NCBI GenBank assembly: GCA_035652755.1
Contig: DASRDE010000310.1
Location: 1 to 10,232 of the forward strand
DNA from: DASRDE01 sp035652755
Lineage (GTDB): Bacteria; Vulcanimicrobiota; Vulcanimicrobiia; Vulcanimicrobiales; Vulcanimicrobiaceae
Reading direction: 5' to 3'
DNA: 10,232 bases
Below, piece by piece: positions 9,447-10,232 of the stretch (position 1 is its first letter; the number at the start of each line of letters is the position of its first letter). The notes under the pieces are model-generated. The model saw only the letters and a program-made list of their open reading frames with translations, was not told the DNA's origin and did no database searches. The position numbers were made by a program, and so were the translations under genes.

Positions 9447-10232
9447 CTAGTACGGAGCGGGCGGATAGAGCGCGACGCCGGACGGGCTCGTCAGCCCCTT
9501 GGCGATGCTTCCGGTTTGCGTGCCGCTTTGAAAGTTGAAGATCTGAACCTGGCCCAAACCGGCGACGTAAATATTCGCCTCGGCTTGATCCAGCGCAAAA
9601 TTCACCGGCGCGCCGGCGATGCTGAAAGAGCGGCTGGGTGTCGTTTGCCCCGGAGGAAACACGTAGAGGGTATCCGCGTTCCGGTCGCCGATGACGACGT
9701 CGTTGGCGGTATCGAGTTTTACTTCGCCGGCGAACCCGACGGTAAATCCGAGATCCGTTCCGACCGTCGCGCGCGGCGCGAATTTCTCCACGTGGCTGAC
9801 CCCGTCGGCATTGCTCAGATACGAAACGTAGAGATTATTCTTATTGTCGGTTGCAACCCCGTGCGGTCCGCCGTTGATCGACAGCGTTTGAAAAGGGGTC
9901 GTTTTACCGCGCGCATACTCCGCGACCGCGTTTTGCGTTGCTTCGGCGACGTACAACGTTCCGTCCGAGCCCGCGAAAAGATCGTAGGGCGGAGCGGCCG
10001 TCGCGATCGTCAGGCTGGGCGTCCGTCTCCCTCGCGGGTACTCCGTCACGGAACTCGAGAGGTAGTTGGCAACGTACAGCTTGCCTTTGGCGTCGGCGTA
10101 GATGCCTTCGGGCGCACTGATTCCGGTAGAGATCTTTCCGCACGGTGACGGGTTGTTCACGCCCTGCGGATAGATCTCGATATTGTTGCGGGCATAGTCG
10201 GCAACGTACACCTTCGAGGTGCACGCGGGCGG
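9447..10232 (-). CDS. NHL-type beta-propeller protein (partial, N-terminus beyond the window)
   Basis: The frame is open to the right edge, giving 261 residues before the stop. The product consists of repeats of about 40 residues, each with a strand like VYVADYARNNIEIYPQG, LYVANYLSSSVTEYPRG, LYVAEATQNAVAEYARG, LYVSYLSN, VVIGDRNADTLYVFPPG and IYVAGLGQVQIFNFQSG. That makes six repeats, consistent with a six-bladed NHL/SMP-30-like propeller. The first visible residues are PPACTSK, just before the first repeat, so only the N-terminus, probably a signal or lipoprotein peptide, is missing. No catalytic residues can be assigned, and binding or surface roles are possible. The gene precedes the hydroquinone reductase by 34 nt on the same strand, where a weak hairpin (AACCGC/GCGGTT, 9413-9436) is visible but no T-rich terminator. 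Confidence 0.75.
   Translation of the reverse strand, partial: PPACTSKVYVADYARNNIEIYPQGVNNPSPCGKISTGISAPEGIYADAKGKLYVANYLSSSVTEYPRGRRTPSLTIATAAPPYDLFAGSDGTLYVAEATQNAVAEYARGKTTPFQTLSINGGPHGVATDNKNNLYVSYLSNADGVSHVEKFAPRATVGTDLGFTVGFAGEVKLDTANDVVIGDRNADTLYVFPPGQTTPSRSFSIAGAPVNFALDQAEANIYVAGLGQVQIFNFQSGTQTGSIAKGLTSPSGVALYPPAPY

Noticed and set aside
8465..9538. A 357-codon plus-strand ORF opposite yqjG
   Set aside because: It is antisense to a well-matched Xi-class GST and extends across the next gene's end. The composition is typical of a shadow frame.

Overview
The window comes from a GC-rich (about 60% by eye), Gram-negative-type bacterium. The secretin implies an outer membrane. The mix of an RpoB with long charged tails, a GHKL anti-sigma-like protein and six-repeat 'YVADY' propeller proteins reminds me of Candidatus Eremiobacterota (WPS-2) and relatives. 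That placement is recall only and was not tested. Most genes lie on the minus strand.

Layout, left to right. (1) The 3' end of a plus-strand membrane-protein gene (1-116) meets a minus-strand secreted phosphoesterase (173-1180) tail to tail, with a bidirectional hairpin terminator between them. (2) A short AMIN-domain secretin (1271-2722, minus) follows. (3) A complete rpoB (2767-6681, minus) stands alone. It has a near-consensus sigma70-type promoter, a structured leader of about 135 nt and its own intrinsic terminator. That terminator lies on top of the secretin start codon. rpoC is not downstream and rplJL is not upstream. (4) An unlisted 55-codon membrane-protein ORF (6892-7059, minus) sits just upstream of the rpoB promoter. 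(5) A plus-strand GHKL-like gene lacking its ATP-binding residues (7204-7545) ends 3 nt from a possible small minus-strand gene (7549-7728). (6) A minus-strand block follows: a six-repeat NHL-type propeller protein (runs off the right edge), a glutathionyl-hydroquinone reductase and a MarC-family membrane protein. The last two are 5 nt apart and likely co-transcribed.

The most unusual item is rpoB. Its gene order is non-canonical. The protein carries a Lys-rich N-terminal extension of about 62 residues and a C-terminal extension of about 160 residues whose last 99 residues contain 46 Asp/Glu. Its leader and terminator also suggest local control. I see no mobile element, CRISPR array, tRNA or rRNA. 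I also see no clear new multi-gene defence or metabolic system, and I do not claim one.
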